64,000 nt of DNA from contig OX335649.1 of the NCBI GenBank assembly GCA_946894095.1, positions 15,890,001 through 15,954,000 on the forward strand, in the 5' to 3' direction. The position numbers and the translations under genes were made by a program. Numbering within the stretch: position 1 is the first letter of the stretch; every line of letters starts with the position of its first letter. This stretch comes from Incurvaria masculella. Lineage: Eukaryota; Arthropoda; Insecta; Lepidoptera; Incurvariidae. Shown piece by piece: positions 1 through 12,309 of this stretch. The notes under the pieces were generated by a model, which was not told the DNA's origin, ran no database searches, and was given only the letters and a program-made list of their open reading frames with translations.

Positions 1-2341
1 ACGAGTACATAATTACTAGTGTTTTTGAAATTGCTAACACTGTTTTCAAGGTTATAAGAGTTTTTAAAAACGGATATTGTTTTAATGAAAAATACTCTGT
101 CATACTAAAAAAGTACGTCACTTTTTCCAAGGAATGTATTATGTACGTATGTATAATCGACCGTGAAGTAAGGACACAAAAAGAACACCAGTGGCATGGC
201 TACTTTTTATTCAGGAAATAAATAAGCCCGATATCAGTCCAAAACAACATTGACCCGAGCGGGGCCGGGTACCTAGGCTAGTATTTAATAACTTTCTATT
301 TTATCGCGAAGAACGATTGCGGCGCCATTTACATGGATGCACACACCCCCTTAAGGTGACTCGAGGAACGTCACTATTTGCGCCCTCCAATCTATTTAGT
401 AACTCGCGCAGTATTTGATGTCGAAACATTCGGAACGTGAATACGTGATTTCTATGAAAGTTGTTACAGGACTTGAGCTATATTTTACGAACTAGATTTT
501 ATTTGTAAGTAATTCGTATTTACATACAATCAGTGTCGAGAAATAATTTTATTCATCATGTTAACATATGGATTAAAATGGAAAAAAAAAAACAAAAGTA
601 TTTTCATAAATTTCTAAGATATCTCAAATTGAAACTTATTTTCAAGTTTTAAATGTAAAATAAATGTGAACACTATTTCTAATTTAAATAATATGAGGTC
701 CCATTATAAAAAGAGACTTTGGTCCAAAGTGGGTTGGTTTGACTCATATCCAAATTGTTGTTACGCTGATCTCGCAGGGATCAATGTGCTGTTTCCACAC
801 CCGGGCGCGGCTTTCACTACATTGTTCGTGGTCTGATGTTATTAGCGGTCTGCTCTATCTAGCGGGAATATCTCCTATCTACCGCTTTGTGTGGTGGCTG
901 AGTGGTTTTTCGTGTCCATTCATATGTGTTTATACACGTACACATACGTTTAATATTTCTGACAAAGCAAATTTCATACTGTTTATTACATTGTTAAAAT
1001 TAAACATTTGTTTTAATTTATCTTTGTAATCAATATGTTCAGCCACCAAGAATCCAAACCCAGTGAAGGTTCTTTGCGGGTTCTTCTTTACTGAGGTGAT
1101 CCAATCCTTGGATCAGTTTATGACGGAACTTAGTGTTGTTTGACTACAAATGTTTGAATAAATGAAATGAAATAAATACAAAAAATATACAGTCCTCGGC
1201 ATCTGGATGGAAAGACGGTCAACGCAGCAATGAGGTTTGTGCTCGTATCCGTAAAATATATCCGTATAATAGTTCTCGTGTAATTTGTTAAGCTAACATA
1301 ACAAACGTAAACAAAAAACGTAGAGTACGAGCACCCAACGTTTTTCGTTTTCGTAAAACGTGAGCACGTCAATACTGAACAACTGAATGGACCAAACGGA
1401 CAATTTTTAATTGTTTCAACCATATGTTTAACCAATGCGCTGGTATCAACCTGGGTGGGCTTAACCCGACCACCTAATAGGGAAAGAGGAATAGGGGACG
1501 TACAGTCTTACAGGGGTTCCGAACCATGGAACAGCTCGTAATCGTAACGAAATACACTCATCCAACTCAGAAAGAGATAGAAAATGGTACATTACCGCGG
1601 CGAGAATTTGAACCATAACCTCTCCCATGAAAGGCAAGTACTCTAGCCCCTACACTACGAGCTGATAACGAATTTATGAAACCATGTCAAAATATATTTA
1701 ATTTAACTTAATTATTTAAATTATTATGTATTTAAATAATTATGGTAACGTTTAATTTATAAATGAATCAAAGAATTATTTGTAGTATTTAATTTTAGCG
1801 ACAAATACATTACGTAATCTTTTACATAACCACAAAATTTTGTTTCCATCCATTTACACACGAAACCTGACACAACCCAATAAGCAGTAAGAAAGTAAAA
1901 CACTTCTTATGTGTAAGCCATACTAATAACAACATGCTATTTAAGGCTGACGTGAAGGCAGCGGAAATCGAAGATTTAAAAATAAAAAAAATGCATTTTG
2001 TGTCCATTTGCAAGGTGACAATTTTTTATGTCGAATGCCATTAAATAAGCTTAAAGGTTGTAAGGGCTGCCAACCCCTAAAAGTTGTTAGATTTTAATTA
2101 ATCCCTTATGGTTTTATTTTATAAATATCTGTATTTTTCAGTAAAAGTTTTATCCAACGTTTTTAACCAATATTTTCAAATTTATAAGATATATTTTTAA
2201 AAAATCAGCAGCCTAGTAGAACTTTAAGAGCATGTAAACAGCTTTAACCCATAGTATGGGGAATTGATAGAGTAACGACCCTCTTAAAGATTACAAATTG
2301 TGAAATAAATTCCTAAAAAATGCCATTTTAAGTTAATTTAC
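1..2341 (-). other. Rab3 intron (5' portion as seen from the minus strand)
   Basis: This stretch lies immediately downstream, on the minus strand, of the Rab3 coding-exon donor at 2336-2341. I find no further Rab3 exon in it: the expected continuation (FLFRYADDSF-type residues) is absent in every frame. It is therefore intron, running off the left edge. It contains AT-rich DNA, a tail-like GC patch near 240-275 and a tRNA-headed SINE at about 1432-1668. The short open frames here have no recognisable content. Confidence 0.7.
1432..1668 (-). repeat. tRNA-derived SINE (HaSE1-like), 5' half
   Basis: Read on the minus strand, this begins with a tRNA-like head whose B box (GGTTCAAATTC) lies near 1603-1613. 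The family body follows: the 'CGTTACGATTACGAGCTG' segment, then 'ggtggtcgggttaagcccacc'-type sequence near 1455-1480. The 3' half of the SINE is missing. It shares its body with the copies at 33246 and 51548. Confidence 0.7.
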
Positions 2342-2448
2342 CTAGTCTTTCCAACTGAGCTGTTCCCGATGATAAGAAGTTTGAACATGTAGTCGAAGTT
2401 CTGATCCGCCGCATCTTTCTGCCATTTGGGGTCTCCTCCGCCAGCCAT
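2342..2448 (-). CDS. Rab3: Rab3 small GTPase, first coding exon (partial gene)
   Basis: The minus strand encodes 35 residues plus two bases. The exon starts [20 protein letters not shown] and ends in the P-loop GNSSVGKT at residues 28-35. This is the highly conserved N-terminus of insect Rab3, the Rab GTPase that binds synaptic and secretory vesicles and controls regulated exocytosis. The ATG (2446-2448) follows directly on a splice acceptor ending TTTCAG at 2449-2454, so the 5'UTR is on one or more exons further right. The exon ends ACTAG followed by donor GTAAAT (2336-2341). The split codon AG+N would give the Ser or Arg after GKT; Ser is expected. No switch I, switch II, G4/G5 motifs or C-terminal Cys prenylation site are in the window. 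Identity is from recognition of the sequence; only the exon limits are read directly. Confidence 0.92.
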
Positions 2449-2571
2449 CTGAAACAATCATCCGCCATTTTGAGATCTTCAGACGTCTAATGATAGGTTA
2501 GTTTAGGTTGTATCATGGTATAATGGTATCATGTCTTAGGCGCAAACATCTCAGGCCATCATTGTGTCGAT

Positions 2572-2655
2572 TTGAACATAATATAGCTCAGCCGGAGAGC
2601 AGTGGACAAATAATCCAAATGTTGCAGGTTCGGATCCTGCTTCAGACAGATTGTC
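2572..2655 (+). repeat. tRNA-like sequence (SINE head or tRNA relic)
   Basis: There is an A box (TAGCTCAGCCGG, from about 2584) and a B box GGTTCGGATCC at 2627-2637, with correct RNA polymerase III spacing. The anticodon-arm region reads GGA CAAATAA TCC. No clean acceptor stem pairs around it, so it is not called a functional tRNA gene. A related core lies on the opposite strand at about 46160-46220. Confidence 0.6.
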
Positions 2656-3062
2656 CATACCAACATTATTTGGAATTATTTTCAAATATCTCAATATAAT
2701 TCATAACCTCAATTTGAGGGGTGTGTTGGCACCTAATTGCATTCAGTTCTATAAAGACGTAAGTAAACCAAAATTTCATTTTATTTAAAAAATAACTACA
2801 ACGAGTTTCTATAATAAAAAAGTACATTTGGTCTAGCCATAATGTAAAGATAGACTGAGAAATGCCAGAAATTATAGGAAGTGATATTATATATGCATCC
2901 AGTTTTTACCCTTGCTGATAGACCCAGAATAGATTGAGGGTCAAAAGAAACGAAAATACTTTAAGATAATGTAAAAGGCCGTACACATTGAACTTTTAAC
3001 AAAAATATCTCCAAAATAAAAAAAAAACTACTTTAGCACTTTGTTAATACTTAACAATTCAG

Positions 3063-3413
3063 AGTGGTCAGTCTGAGTTCTCACCTAAATTGGCGTTTAC
3101 GACAAACCGATCGAGTGGCGTTTTCTCCAAACTCCATACAAGTTTTTACTAGATATTCTGTGGTTTTACTTCTTCAAGCTGTCAAAGTCAAACGCGGACT
3201 TCCGATTTGTATGAAAACGCGGAGTGGACGTAAACGGCAACGTCGATGTATTTACGGCAACTTTGAGTAAGCTGTCAAATCATGCTCGGACTCGCAAATG
3301 TTAGTTCGCTTAACGCCCGCTGCGCGCGCTCTTCACTTTCTCCATACATTTGAAAACGCCAGTTCATCGGTTTGCCGTAACGCCAATTTAGGTGACAACT
3401 TAGACTACCGGCT
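3063..3413. mobile_element. 351-bp MITE, copy 1, CAG target duplication
   Basis: The terminal inverted repeats are imperfect and about 55 bp long: left AGTGGTCAGTCTGAGTTCTC, right (reverse complement) AGCCGGTAGTCTAAGTTGTC, both continuing into CACCTAAATTGGCGTT. CAG flanks both sides (3060-3062 and 3414-3416). A same-length copy lies at 44495-44845. The element is non-coding; the open frames inside belong to the repeat. The CWG target is recurrent, but I do not assign a superfamily. Confidence 0.85.
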
Positions 3414-5304
3414 CAGTTCACAATTCCCGTGTGGTTTGTGTACGTGTAATGAAAGTAAAATTAATAACGAGATTTGTTGTTAAGTATCTATAAAAATAAT
3501 ACCTAACAAAATCATGTGATATCTGTTTCAAAAATTTTACATCGAAAACATTAACAACTAAGACGAGTTTTTGACACTTTTTAATTAATTTTCGGATCAC
3601 CTTTGTTTGAATTCCTTACAACTATAAAAAATCGACAGCATGCTACGCATATCTTGGATATCTGTTTTGATAATTATTTTACTTATTTTGTGAGTATGTT
3701 ATGTTTTATGAAAATTGACATCTCATCAGATCCTGCGAAGTTTTATCAACAAATCCGAAAACGAACCTTTCAAAAAGAGTTTGTTAATTAATTCACCCTC
3801 GCGACATTCATCTACACGCAACCTTCGCAATTTCCTCTGAATTTTCCTCTGAACATCTGAATTATGTCAATATATTATTTATTTTCAATTAAACACCCGG
3901 CAAAGTGGCGAGTTCATTTAATTTTCACATTTTCACGAGCCATGAAAATGTTCGCGCGTGTCGGGAAATTGCCTCGTTGTCGCTTGCGGCTATCCTCAGC
4001 GTTCGCCTGCTGGAACGTTTCTATCGAATCCGGGTTCTATTCCTGGTGTGGGGAAACTATCAGACGTATATGTAGCCAATCAGTATAACCATCGCACAAT
4101 GAGTAATTGATATATTGTTTGTTAGAATAGTTAAATATTATTTTTCATCCGTAGCCTATCGTTTACGCCCATTGATTCTTATGGCTTTAACCGATGTGCA
4201 AATCTATATAAGAAATTGGAAGCGTAATACCGTAATACCCACCAGTGGGCGATGCAATTTTTTTAAGTTCTAACCGAAGCCTCCTAGACGCCTCTTTTCT
4301 GTAAGTTATATAAAAGAAAGGACTTGGAGATGGCAAACGAATTATGAAGGTTGTCATTAGTGGAGATTTCCGCTACAAAATGGCGCTAAACAAGCCAAAT
4401 CACTGCTATTGGTCAGGCCCCGAATTTTACATCAAATAGAACCACTTAAAATGTAACAATAATAGTTTCGCCATATATGGGGCAGTAAGGGTGACAGATC
4501 AAATAGAACAATATTACCAATTTACATAAATTTTAATCTGATAAAGATAAAAAAAAAACACTGAAAAAATGGAAAGCTTGAATATGTATAATTTGTACAA
4601 TGGCCCAACATATTTTTTAAATGTTCTTATGTTCACTATCCGCACTAAGTACAGATGTATAATTGGAAGATTTAAAGGTATCATAAATTGATAATTCGTA
4701 CCGCAATTGCTGGAAAAAAACGAAAACGAATTTTAGCTTCCAATTTATTATTAGGATTTGCAGATCGGTATAGGCTATAAAATCAATGGTTACATCTGCT
4801 GATTTTGTGTCGGAGACAATGAGTTCGATACCCAGGCTGTATGCCTCTTTGTTATCTAAAGTTGAAATGTGTATGCCCGTCCAGGTTGTTACGAACTAAT
4901 TGATTGAATTATTGTCGAAGTTCTGTCCGCGCCAATTCTGGGTTAGGCAAAAATAATATAGCGTCATGTATGGTACGAGCACAAACTCTTTCTCTTTCTA
5001 AACAGACATACATGTCTACAATACTACATGCAAAGGTAGTGTAGGAAGATTCTTTTAAAAAAAAAAAAGGTTAAATACTAAATTCATTAAACATTATTGC
5101 CTCTTCTGTCTGATGCGAGTATCGCTTACATTCGTGATATCACCCGGCTTTTGATAAAATTCTGCATCGAGTCTTCACTCTGTCCACCAACGCACACATT
5201 ATTGTATGTTTCCAAAGGTGGCATGGCCCCTAGATTATTCTCATCATAATCCATGAACTAAAATCGTAATAGTCATTCATTCTATTTGAAAAGAAGATTG
5301 ATCA

Positions 5305-5644
5305 TTAGGGTTCCGTACCCAAAGGGTGAAAACGGAACCCTATTACTAAGCCTCCGCTGTCCGTCCGTCCGTCCGTCCGTCCGTCCGTCCGTCCATCCGT
5401 CCGTCCGTCCGTCCGTCTGTCCGTCTGTCACAGGGCTGTATCTCAGTAACCGTAAAAGGTAGACAGCTGAAATTTTCACAAAGTGTGTATTTATTTTGCC
5501 GCTATAACAACAAATAGGTAAGATTAAAAAATAATTAAAATTTAAGGGATGCTCCCATACAAAAAACGTGATTTTTTTGTTTCATTTTTTACGATGGTAC
5601 GGAACCCTTCGTGTGCGAGTCCGACTCGCACTTGGCCGGTTTTT
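5305..5644 (-). repeat. CCGGCCAAGTGCGAGTC element with (CCGT)n block
   Basis: Full-length copy in minus orientation. One end is a hairpin AGGGTTCCGT...ACGGAACCCT at 5308-5342. A (CCGT)n microsatellite runs about 5358-5430. The other end has the palindrome GTGCGAGTCCGACTCGCAC followed by TTGGCCGGTTTTT. This is a very abundant interspersed repeat of lepidopteran genomes. Its microsatellite yields spurious DGRTDG frames. Confidence 0.88.
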
Positions 5645-6344
5645 GACTAATACATTTAAGTACGCTTGACAACATCAGCGAATGGAAGATTTCATTAAAA
5701 ATATCTGCTTTCACTTCATAATTGTTTTCCGAGAAAATAAATTATGATGATCAATTTGTAGCCGAATCTATGAGCTCCTGAGCGCCTTACTTTAGATAGT
5801 GTCGATTGCATAAAACAGAAGGATAATGTCAGTAAAGGTATGTTGGGGGCTGCAGTCGTTCTGCAGTTTGCACCAGTTCTCGAAGTAACTTCGCTAATGA
5901 GAAAGTCGAGAGTGGCGCTGGGGCTGCGCGAGGTGTTGACACGCATTTAAAATTATTTTAAAACTCAACGTTATTCACCCGCCGATTACACTAAAAAAAC
6001 TCGTTATTTTTCTAACTATGTTAACTTAAGTGACAACTGATATATGGTAAGAAACCTTTCCCATACATTTAATTTCTGGCCGAATAGAATGTATCCAATT
6101 GCTGCAATTGCTCCAATGTGTTTTACCTGTGATTGTAAGCAGTGGCAAATACTTTTGTAATCTTAGACTAAGTGGACGTTGAAAAAAAATCCAGCGGAGG
6201 AATCGCTGAACTGGCTAATGATAAAATATGACAAATCCAAGTGCAGTGTACTCTGTTATACACTATAGTGTTCTATGGATGATAAAGAAACCATAAAACA
6301 ATAAAACCATATCATTATTTCGTTAAAGTCACGTCAAATATAAG

Positions 6345-6478
6345 AAAACCGGCCAAGTGCGAGTCGGACTCGCACACGAAGGGTTCCGTACCATCGTAAA
6401 ACATAAAACAAAAAAAAAACACGTTTTTTGTATGGGAGCCCACTTTAATTTTAATTATTTTTTGTGTATTTGTAGTGT
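6345..6478 (+). repeat. Truncated CCGGCCAAGTGCGAGTC element
   Basis: Only the CCGGCC/palindrome end and about 130 bp are present. The element then breaks off and SINE body sequence begins near 6479, so the junction is either a SINE insertion or a deletion point. Confidence 0.85.
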
Positions 6479-6612
6479 AGGAACCATCGCATTGGATGAA
6501 TAGATGGTCGAAAAGGAATTGAAAGATTGAAAGTTCATGAATGCAATGTGTAGTGCTAATATCATGTCAATGGGTGTATTACCTACCCATGGCCAGTTAC
6601 ATAAAAAAAAAC
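6479..6612 (+). repeat. SINE body/3' fragment
   Basis: Carries the family body (ACCATCGCATTGGATGAATA, GATGGTCGAAA) and the 3' end (GGCCAGTTACATAAAAAA). The tRNA or 5S head is lost. It abuts the truncated CCGGCC element on its left. Confidence 0.7.
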
Positions 6613-6889
6613 TAAATATTAACGTTTTTACGGATTTTAAGAATATTGATATTCATAGATATAATTATTGAATATTGATATTGATAATTTGTTCTTAAAA
6701 TTTAAACAATATATGTGTTAGTGTTACTTCCAGCTTTGAATTCTAATAATTAAAGATAATATTGCATTGCGTTAGATTATTAATTAATCCTATATCACCA
6801 TGAAACATGGCACAGACAAGGAACACTTTAATGCTTTTTGATTCATGAATACTGGGAAGTGGTGGGTTATTACTTAAAAAAACACACAC

Positions 6890-6975
6890 CTTGTCCGAAC
6901 TGGTCCCTTCCATGTTGCACTGAGTCGGCTTTATAGTTAACACCACAGATGATAAATATTCCCAAATGTCTGCTA
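6890..6975 (-). CDS. Possible host coding exon, unknown gene
   Basis: Minus-strand open segment of 86 bases, with an acceptor (TTTCACCAG) at its right and a donor (AAG then GTGTGT) at its left. It reads ADIWEYLSSVVLTIKP and onward, with no stops. The phase would allow a join (G + TA) to the exon-like segment at 15395-15482. I recognise no family, and segments of this size can be open by chance, so this is a weak call. Confidence 0.2.
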
Positions 6976-8964
6976 CTGGTGAAATTGCCACATTTAAATT
7001 AAATAAAGGGAAAACAGTTATTTCGTGCTCTGCGTCGGTGAACTAACTAAATTCGATTTGCATACATAGAGTGTACCGTTTTGCTCAACCCATTATATTC
7101 AATCCAAATTAGTTTCTATTTACATCAACGTAAGGTCCTAGTCAATAGGATTCGGTTGAATATCACTCTTTCGTTATCATTTGTCAGGCGTAATAACGAA
7201 TTTACAGAATAATCTAATTTTAACGCTTCACTTAGGGTTCATTATTCTATAATAGGTTTTGCTCCGTATTTATAACATTGACTATATTAGTTTATTGAGC
7301 CATATCCTGTCAGTTTAGTGATATATTGCATACATATCATGTTCGCTAATGTTCCAGGCTTCTGTCCTGCTGGAAGGTCATTGGACACGAACGATTACGA
7401 TTTTATGAACGATTACGGTGTCTATCTGGAACATAGAACATGAAAGAACGTAAGTAGTAACCTAAACTAGCAATATTTTAGGCATAGACACTTTCACATA
7501 CAATGACGGCAGCGCCCAAAAACAATGAGTTCCCTTACGAATTCGCTCACTACTGATGTCCTCGATTTCCAGTGACACGTAGGAAAACGTAAGAACTTCA
7601 GCCATCAACAAGGGACGCTGGTTATTGCAACGACCATTCCATGTTGCGCGTCCCGAGTTCGTACACGAACTAACTACTGTTAGAACTTTTCCACTAACTC
7701 GGAGCTACGCTGCCGCCATACGAATGAGTTTCGACCGCTACTCCCGCCCTTTCGTGCTCGCTCTGAAACGACGCATGGCAGTTTAAGAAAAGTACTTGTT
7801 CGTTCGAAATCAGGGGAAATTTTACAGTGGTGTAATTTCACCAAGTCCACGTCACATGGCATGGCGTTGTATCGAGTCCAAGGTCAGGTGTTCAGCTGAT
7901 CCGTCCCATAAATGCGACAAGACCGTCTGCGACATGAAGGGTAGCAGTACTTGGTCTGGCGTAAAATATAGAACGCTGGGGAGGACTTTCAACAGCTTGC
8001 TTGACAGTCTTCTCTGCATGCATAGAATACGTCCTCGACAAACACGATGAAAAAGAAATGTAAGTGTGTGCGGTTTTTATTCGCACAGTAGTTGTGATGT
8101 CACCGCTGCCAACACGAGTGTCGACAGTATGTTTCCGGTTCGATACGAACCTCGTTATTGTGGGAAAGTGTGTCAGGGAAGCAGCGTCGGCCCCACACTG
8201 TCGGCCCTGAAGAGTCTGTTCACCGACAGCTGAGGCATCGCTGTATATTTGGCTTGAGAAGGGTATTGAATTAGTTCTTTGGGGGTGATCTTGTATCGGC
8301 TGCAGATTATTTAAGGAGGGGATTTTATTGATCTCACGAGGAATGGAACTGTCTGTCTGTCTGTCTGAACAGTCTGACCTAGTATGCGGTAGATGCAACG
8401 AATGCTATGCCGCTCGACGGAAACCTTTTCAATTTACTATTTTAAGAAGGGCGTGTTTTGAGAAAAACACGATTCCGATTTTCTTGATTTTTTTTTATCC
8501 GACTTCTAAATCAAATAACGACCAAAATAACATGTATTTTTTTTCAGCTGTCTGGACCTAGGATGTTGTTTTCGAAAAAACTACAGATAGATAGTCGACT
8601 GATTTTAGATAACAAATATCAAGTTTAATGGATCAATTAACACATTACCAAAGAAAATAAATGTTAAAGTGAATTTTTCTCTTAAGAACACTCCTGATTC
8701 CCCACTCGTATTCCTGGAATTGGCCACTCCTCGCACCACTCTCCGTGATGTAGCGATAGAACACACCCGGAGAGCCAACATTCCAACGGAGTTATCCAAG
8801 AATTTTTGAAAATTGTTATTTTTTTTTACCTGTACAGGTATTTTAAAGTACAGTAGTCATCTTGCATTCAAGAATATTTATCACTTAGACTGTTTGTTCT
8901 CAGTATGTTCAATGAAGTTGTCAAATGATACAGTGTTATTGTTTGAACTTTATAGTAAAGCATG

Positions 8965-9355
8965 TTAAGGTGGCCCTTCCCGGCGGGACTAACTCATTCG
9001 CGGGCACGGTACAAAACCGTGCTATTGTGTTCTGGGACCTTCTCTGTTTCAAAGCAAAAGAGAGGCTCCGTGATGAGGAGGATGCAACATGTCCACAAGC
9101 AGACATTGTTTATAGTATTTGATTTGGTAAGATTTACAAAAAAAATAACCAAAAACGACTTATATCTAAAAGTAAACCACGACCGCTGTAGTCAAAAATC
9201 TAACAAAAAACAAGTTGATTATACATCTTCATGAAACAAGCTATGTCTGATGACTAATCTTTTTAAGATTTTTTTTATTTTATCTTTGAGTAGTCCACCT
9301 CCAAAGTTATTGTATAAAACGCGCGAAAAATTCGAAGTGGGAAGGTCCACCTTAA
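8965..9355. mobile_element. TTAA-flanked MITE, copy 1 (internally deleted)
   Basis: Bounded by TTAA at 8965-8968 and 9352-9355, with inverted ends GGTGGCCCTTCCC and GGGAAGGTCCACC. The interior closely matches the copy at 53417-53966, for example GCGGGCACGGTACAAAACCG and ACCACGACCGCTGTAGTC. It lacks about 160 bp that copy 2 keeps near its right end. TTAA target use is typical of the piggyBac and Kolobok superfamilies. No transposase is present. Confidence 0.85.
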
Positions 9356-9696
9356 ATCCATCAATCAAATAACCTATGGTATATTTATCAGGGGAATCAT
9401 TTATAGAAGTTCAAACAAGAGTCGTTCATTCATCGATTTTACACGCAGCGCTGAGATATTAGCTATTGGCAAAGTTTTCAACTAAAACTTACATTATTGG
9501 AGTTCTACAGCTTTTCGTTGGAAGGCTTATGTAGTACGGAGCTTGATGTATTGCGTAATATTTTTCAAACTTAGTAATTTCATTTACTTCAAACCACTAA
9601 GTGAATGCAAAGTTTAGCTGGATCAAATCACTCTTCATAGGGATATTTGTGCAGTCCTTCATTATTATTACATTTGTTTTGGTATTTTGTTTGAGT

Positions 9697-10088
9697 TTCA
9701 TTCCGTAAAGGGGTAAAAATAACCCTTATAGAATCACTTCGTTGTTTATCTGTTTTTCTATCAATCCCCTTTTTCTTAGGAACGCATGGAGCTCTTAATT
9801 TGAAATCTATATCAAATTCTAAGGTCTAAGGTAAACAATATGTAATTTTTGAGTCAACGTGATCAAAAATGTTTACATATAAAATATTCACAGATAAATC
9901 CCAAACAGGGTACATCTCGTTCATCTAGAATCGTGAAATTTGGCAAGGACGAAGTCTCAGAGCACAAATAAATAATAAAAATCCGAAACTTGTTCATTTT
10001 ATATCAAATAAAAAACGGGTTTTTGACAAACTATCAACACAAAAACTCAGTTCTTGAGTCAGATTCGCATTTGTCCGGTATTTTTCTT
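9697..10088 (-). repeat. Diverged CCGGCC-type element
   Basis: An older variant of the same layout as the 5305-5644 copy. It starts CATTCCGTAAAGGGGTAAAAA (matching GGGTTCCGTACCCAAAGGG), has a degenerate CTGT/CTAT block, and ends with GAGTCAGATTCGCATTTGTC, which matches the GAGTCCGACTCGCACTTGGC end. The (CCGT)n block is largely lost. Confidence 0.65.
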
Positions 10089-10575
10089 TACATCCTAATA
10101 AATCTATGAACATCACTTCTTAGCACCTGCAGATGTAAAATAATTTGAATAAATAATTCCACTAGTCACCAAGGTTTAAATATAATTACTGTACAATACC
10201 ATTAACCGATACCAAAATTTGTAATTTAATTAAAAATGTATGTTGAGTTGAAATTGCATAACAATAAATAACAGGTTGTTTTAAATATGACCATACTCTA
10301 TATCAGCAAAAATATTCGTAATCGTGTCTTAATTTTATTATACTAATCTTATTTTTAAAAAACATTTTTTTATGATCGATTTTTTGTGTTTACACAAAGC
10401 CAAAGTATAATAAGCCAAAATATCAAAAATAATGATCAAAAGCCAAAATATAAATAATATAATAAAGCCCAAATAAATACAGACTTCCATTTACATTCAA
10501 TAATGTTAATAATTTTGTAAATCCAATAAATATAATAATGTAAATCAATTATCAAGCAATAAAACATTTTGCGCA

Positions 10576-10878
10576 TTTTTTTTATGTAACTGGACATGGA
10601 TGGCTTATACCGATCTAATTGGCCTAACACACCACATGGCACAAACAAAGACAATTTTCATAGCCGCTTCGACCGTTGTTCATTACATGCGATGGTATCC
10701 GGGCAGGATTGACCCTACCACCTAGTAAGTCCCCCTACAGTTTTACGTAGAATCCGAACCACGGCCAGCCTCAACGGTTGAAAATGGTCACCCATCCAGA
10801 ACCTAACCGCGCTCAGACGTGCTTTCCTAGCTTCTCGATTCGCAAGACGTCGCACACTAACCTACCGAGGCTGACATG
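10576..10878 (-). repeat. 5S-rRNA-derived SINE (HaSE3-like)
   Basis: On the minus strand the head is derived from the 3' part of 5S rRNA (TCTGGATGGGTGACC near 10788-10800, preceded by GCGCGGTTAGG). The shared SINE body follows, then the 3' end TCCATGTCCAGTTACAT. A 5S-headed SINE sharing its body with a tRNA-headed SINE was described in Helicoverpa armigera (HaSE3). This copy is diverged. Confidence 0.8.
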
Positions 10879-12309
10879 GTCGCATGTCTTTCTGATTCCA
10901 GCTTTCTGACCCACTGACCACAACTTCCTTATTTTTTGTTAAGGCCCGAAATTTAGATTTATTTAAACTAGCTATTTTACCCAAAATCACCGCTTTCTTG
11001 TAACATATCCTCTGTTAAAGAGCTATAAGTCTTTAAAAAAATATGATAATAAATAATAATGGAAATGATTTCATTCGGAGCATGGATTTTGAGAAGGAAA
11101 ATTGATGAAAATTTTAATTTGTATGCAGTATCTAACGAACATGAAGGTTGGAAAAAGGACGAAAGGAGTTTTGCGACTAGCGTGTGTCTAAATAATACAA
11201 ATTTTAATAACGAAATAATGTTGTATTTTTTTATGTTTTTAAGTAGTATGATCATTTTTATTTATTCAAGTTGCTCAATGTTGGCAGAAACATTTTGGGT
11301 TTGTAAATGATAGATTTAACCTCAAATCTACCATTTTCATATAAAAACTATATTAAGCCAACATAGCAATGTTAAAATTTTACATCTTTGAAAAATATTG
11401 TTCGGAGAAATAAACTTCTAGTAACACTGAATGTAAAAATGAATCATCATTGCAATGCAAATTGTAAAGAGACTTGACGGTAGAGTAGTCTGTTTAGAAT
11501 TGTCTTCAATTAAATTAATATATGTATAAAATAATACATAGTCATTAGGTGTGTAATTTCTCACAATATCTTTCACCTTAAAGTGTTAACAGTCTTAAAT
11601 TTGGTAGAGTCTATCTTCAATAGAAGAGCTGAGCAGACTTACCTTTTTGATGGGTTCTTCGGATGATCGGAGCGAGGTGCTATTAAAACTGGCTGCGTTA
11701 TCTTCTGCTTTTCCCCTTCAAAATGCCTCTGTACTTGAAGAGCGGCAGCCAATAGTCCGCTTGGCGGTTGCCAGAACCTCTCTCTCTCCCTTTCGCACGC
11801 GACGACGGGGCACCGGTCGGAGCGAGACGCTTGCAGCCCACTGTTTTATCGATTTCTGGTTTTTCGTGCGTTCAGGAAAGCGTCACTGAATTGTGTTTTG
11901 AATGTTTCGTCATCTGTTGCCTACTAGCGATTTCTCAATTTTTAATCACGCAAAGAAGTTACACACTCTAATTTTTTTTTTATATTTACCCACTTATCAG
12001 TATTTAGTTAAACTTTATTTCCAGCTTTCAATATTTTTTTACATAATTTAGCATTTTCACATGCTTTTTACTTTTCACTTCACTGTTTTAATGACATTAC
12101 ACATCGTGAATTAATATGTTGGCTCCCTATAAGCGCCGCTTGTGAATGGAGCGTGTGTAATACTACAGCTGTTGCCTACTTGTTCCTTATGACAACTACT
12201 CACTATAGGGAATGAAAATTCAAGATGGCGGAGCGAGAGTGCGCGCGCCGCCGTCCTCGACCAGTCCGGGCCTGTCAAACTAGTCGATAGATAGGTTTGG
12301 CACAACATT

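Noticed and set aside
2572..2655. Functional tRNA gene
   Set aside because: A and B boxes are good but no seven-base acceptor stem pairs, and the base before the anticodon is not T.
5282..5479. Open frame with repeated DGRTDG/TDGQ residues (also at 22872 and 59080)
   Set aside because: It is a translation of the (CCGT)n microsatellite inside the CCGGCC repeat, not a protein.
7892..8398. 168-codon minus-strand open frame
   Set aside because: No motif, no splice support, and it runs through a CTGT microsatellite; length alone is compatible with chance in a GC-richer patch.
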